From positions 1 to 7,526 of the forward strand of contig CALKAA010000217.1 in NCBI GenBank assembly GCA_937983495.1: 7,526 nucleotides of DNA, read 5' to 3'. Positions 6,738 to 7,526 of this stretch are shown piece by piece. This DNA is from an uncultured Gemmobacter sp. Its GTDB lineage: Bacteria; Pseudomonadota; Alphaproteobacteria; Rhodobacterales; Rhodobacteraceae. Under the pieces are notes generated by a model. It was given only the letters and a program-made list of their open reading frames with translations. It had not been told where the DNA came from and did not search any database. Made by a program: the position numbers and the translations under genes. Position 1 is the stretch's first letter; every line of letters starts with the position of its first letter.

Positions 6738-6753
6738 CCAGTGCCGGCAATGG
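6738..6753. promoter_or_regulatory. 16-bp near-palindrome, candidate operator
   Basis: CCAGTGCCGGCAATGG is self-complementary except for one base pair (the G and A at positions 4 and 13). It is centred at 6745/6746, about 62 bases from the gor start and 70 from the DUF1007 start. A dimeric regulator site serving one or both promoters is possible. In GC-rich DNA such a palindrome can arise by chance, so confidence is low. Confidence 0.25.
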
Positions 6754-6814
6754 TGGCTTGCCTTTGGCGCGGGCTTGGGGTTGTGTTTTCGCCGGACGAC
6801 AGGGGGCTTTGGGC

Positions 6815-7465
6815 ATGCGGCTTTGGGGTTTGGCGCTTGGGCTGGCTTTGGCGGGGCCTGCCAGCGCGCATCCGCATATGTGGATGGACACGGCGCTTGA
6901 CGTGCATCTGGATGCCGAGGGCCGGGCCGAGGCGGTGCGGATCACCTGGACCTATGATGAGTTCTCCTCGATGGCGCTGATCGAGGAGCGGGGCCTTGAT
7001 GCCGATCACGATGGCAATTCAACGCCAGAGGAGGAGGCCCGGCTCAGCGGGTTCGACATGAATTGGGATGCGGGCTTTCCGGGCGATACCTATGTGCTGT
7101 CGGGCGGTGCGCCGGTAGGGTTGAGCGGCCCGTCGGACTGGACGGCGCGGCATCAGGGGGGCCGGATCACCAGCAGCCATCTGCGCAAGATCGAGCCACC
7201 GGTGAGCCTTGAGCAGGTCTTGCAGGTGCAGGTGTATGATCCGGGGTTTTACACCGATTACACCATCGTCAAACGGCCGGTGATCCATCCGGCGCTGCCC
7301 GAGGGCTGTGTGGCCGAGGTATTGGCCCCCGACCCGGCAGAGGCCGATCAGCGCCTGCTGGATGCCTTGGCCGAATATGGTGCGGATGAGGATATTGAGG
7401 CGGATTTCCCGGCGATTGGCGCGCAGTTCTCGGAGGAGGTGCGGCTGACATGCGGCGCGCGCTGA
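6815..7465 (+). CDS. secreted DUF1007 family protein, likely metal-binding partner of a NicO permease
   Basis: A 216-residue exported protein. The signal peptide MRLWGLALGLALAGPASA has predicted cleavage after A18 and leaves HPHMWMD at the mature N-terminus. A free amino-terminal His-Pro-His segment is a typical metal ligand set and is characteristic of DUF1007 (COG3683). Residues 62-73 (DADHDGNSTPEE) have acidic groups at the 1, 3, 5 and 12 positions of an EF-hand loop with Gly at 6. C165 and C213 could form a disulfide in the periplasm. The start at 6815 gives an ideal signal peptide and has AGGGGG eight bases upstream. An in-frame extension back to 6551 would run antisense through gor and is rejected. 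It overlaps the next gene by 16 bases. In Haemophilus the related ZevA/ZevB pair is linked to zinc. The metal here (Zn, Ni or Co) is not determined. Confidence 0.85.
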   Translation: MRLWGLALGLALAGPASAHPHMWMDTALDVHLDAEGRAEAVRITWTYDEFSSMALIEERGLDADHDGNSTPEEEARLSGFDMNWDAGFPGDTYVLSGGAPVGLSGPSDWTARHQGGRITSSHLRKIEPPVSLEQVLQVQVYDPGFYTDYTIVKRPVIHPALPEGCVAEVLAPDPAEADQRLLDALAEYGADEDIEADFPAIGAQFSEEVRLTCGAR

Positions 7466-7526
7466 GTCTGGCGGGGCTGGCTGTGGCGCTGGTGCTGCTG
7501 GCCTTGTGGTTGGGCGGGGGCCTCGC
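7450..7526 (+). CDS. probable NicO-family metal transporter, N-terminus only
   Basis: Starts inside the end of the DUF1007 gene, with GGAGGAGGT (7432-7440) nine bases upstream. The 25 visible codons begin MRRALSLAGLAVALVLLALW, two arginines followed by a strongly hydrophobic run, and read into the window edge without a stop. That is a membrane anchor or first transmembrane helix. The family assignment (NicO/RcnA-like nickel/cobalt permease, COG2215, or ZevB-like) rests almost only on the usual DUF1007-permease gene pairing, so it is an inference. Confidence 0.6.
   Translation, partial: MRRALSLAGLAVALVLLALWLGGGL

Larger units (their letters stand above)
6685..6814. promoter_or_regulatory. divergent gor / DUF1007 promoter region
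   Basis: This 130-bp gap separates the divergent starts of gor and the secreted DUF1007 protein and should carry both promoters. On the plus strand TTGCCT (6758-6763) lies 17 bases before TTGTGT (6781-6786), which is a poor -10. On the minus strand the AT-rich TGGAATACC (around 6712-6720) could be a -10 for gor. Both are weak. AGGGGG at 6801-6806 is the ribosome site for the DUF1007 gene, eight bases before its ATG. I find no AT-rich Zur- or Fur-like palindrome. Confidence 0.4.

Noticed and set aside
6551..6814. N-terminal extension of the DUF1007 gene to 304 residues.
   Set aside because: The start at 6815 gives a complete signal peptide and has a ribosome site. The extension would bury the signal peptide and read antisense through gor.
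5383..6900. A 505-codon open frame on the plus strand opposite gor.
   Set aside because: The minus strand encodes an intact glutathione reductase with all catalytic motifs. The antisense product has low-complexity Gly/Ala/His/Asp composition and no recognisable domain.
6685..6945. N-terminal extension of gor to a 538-residue protein.
   Set aside because: The extra residues precede the FAD domain, carry no targeting signal or domain, overlap the DUF1007 start, and the internal ATG has an ideal GGAGG site.
1..7526. CRISPR array, tRNA or rRNA gene, insertion sequence or phage attachment site.
   Set aside because: No regularly spaced repeats, cloverleaf-like segments, transposase or integrase fragments are visible. 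The only repeat structure is the small intergenic cluster at 5168-5297.

Overview
The window is high-GC DNA with tightly packed genes, and the protein types and gene order (gph, glmU, glmS, a PNPOx-fold protein, an AlkD-like protein, gor) fit an alphaproteobacterium, most likely a member of the Rhodobacteraceae. This assignment is an inference from gene content, composition and protein flavour, not from a marker gene. Every complete gene reads through without a frameshift. Most of the many long open frames on the opposite strands are by-products of the high GC content.

Layout. (1) 1-582, minus strand: the N-terminal 194 residues of a HAD-superfamily phosphoglycolate phosphatase, whose C-terminus lies outside the window. 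(2) 583-675: a short divergent promoter region. (3) 676-5100, plus strand: four genes in a row with overlapping stop and start codons. They are glmU and glmS (UDP-GlcNAc precursor synthesis), a flavin split-barrel (PNPOx-like) protein, and an AlkD-type DNA alkylation repair protein. The junctions are TAATG, TGATG and ATGA, so this is almost certainly one translationally coupled operon. (4) 5101-5328: the only gene-poor stretch between convergent genes. It holds a bulged hairpin just after the operon, a GC-rich cluster of alternative hairpins ending in a 10-bp perfect stem, and an imperfect 18-20 nt direct repeat on either side of the cluster. It resembles a dispersed REP-like intergenic element. 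(5) 5329-6684, minus strand: glutathione reductase. (6) 6685-6814: a second divergent promoter region with a 16-bp near-palindrome. (7) 6815-7526, plus strand: a secreted DUF1007 protein with an HPHMWMD mature N-terminus and an EF-hand-like acidic loop. It overlaps the first 25 codons of a hydrophobic protein that is probably a NicO-family metal permease.

How the genes work together. GlmS makes glucosamine-6-phosphate from fructose-6-phosphate and glutamine. After isomerisation by GlmM (not in this window), GlmU acetylates and uridylylates it to UDP-GlcNAc for peptidoglycan and lipid A. The two genes after glmS have no obvious role in this pathway and look like coupled passengers with a maintenance or redox role. 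Glutathione reductase and the DUF1007/NicO pair belong to thiol redox and metal homeostasis respectively. Nothing here shows a clearly new defence or mobile system. The most interesting unexplained parts are the intergenic hairpin cluster, the conserved-looking coupling of the PNPOx-like and AlkD-like genes to glmUS, and the metal-binding signature of the DUF1007 protein.
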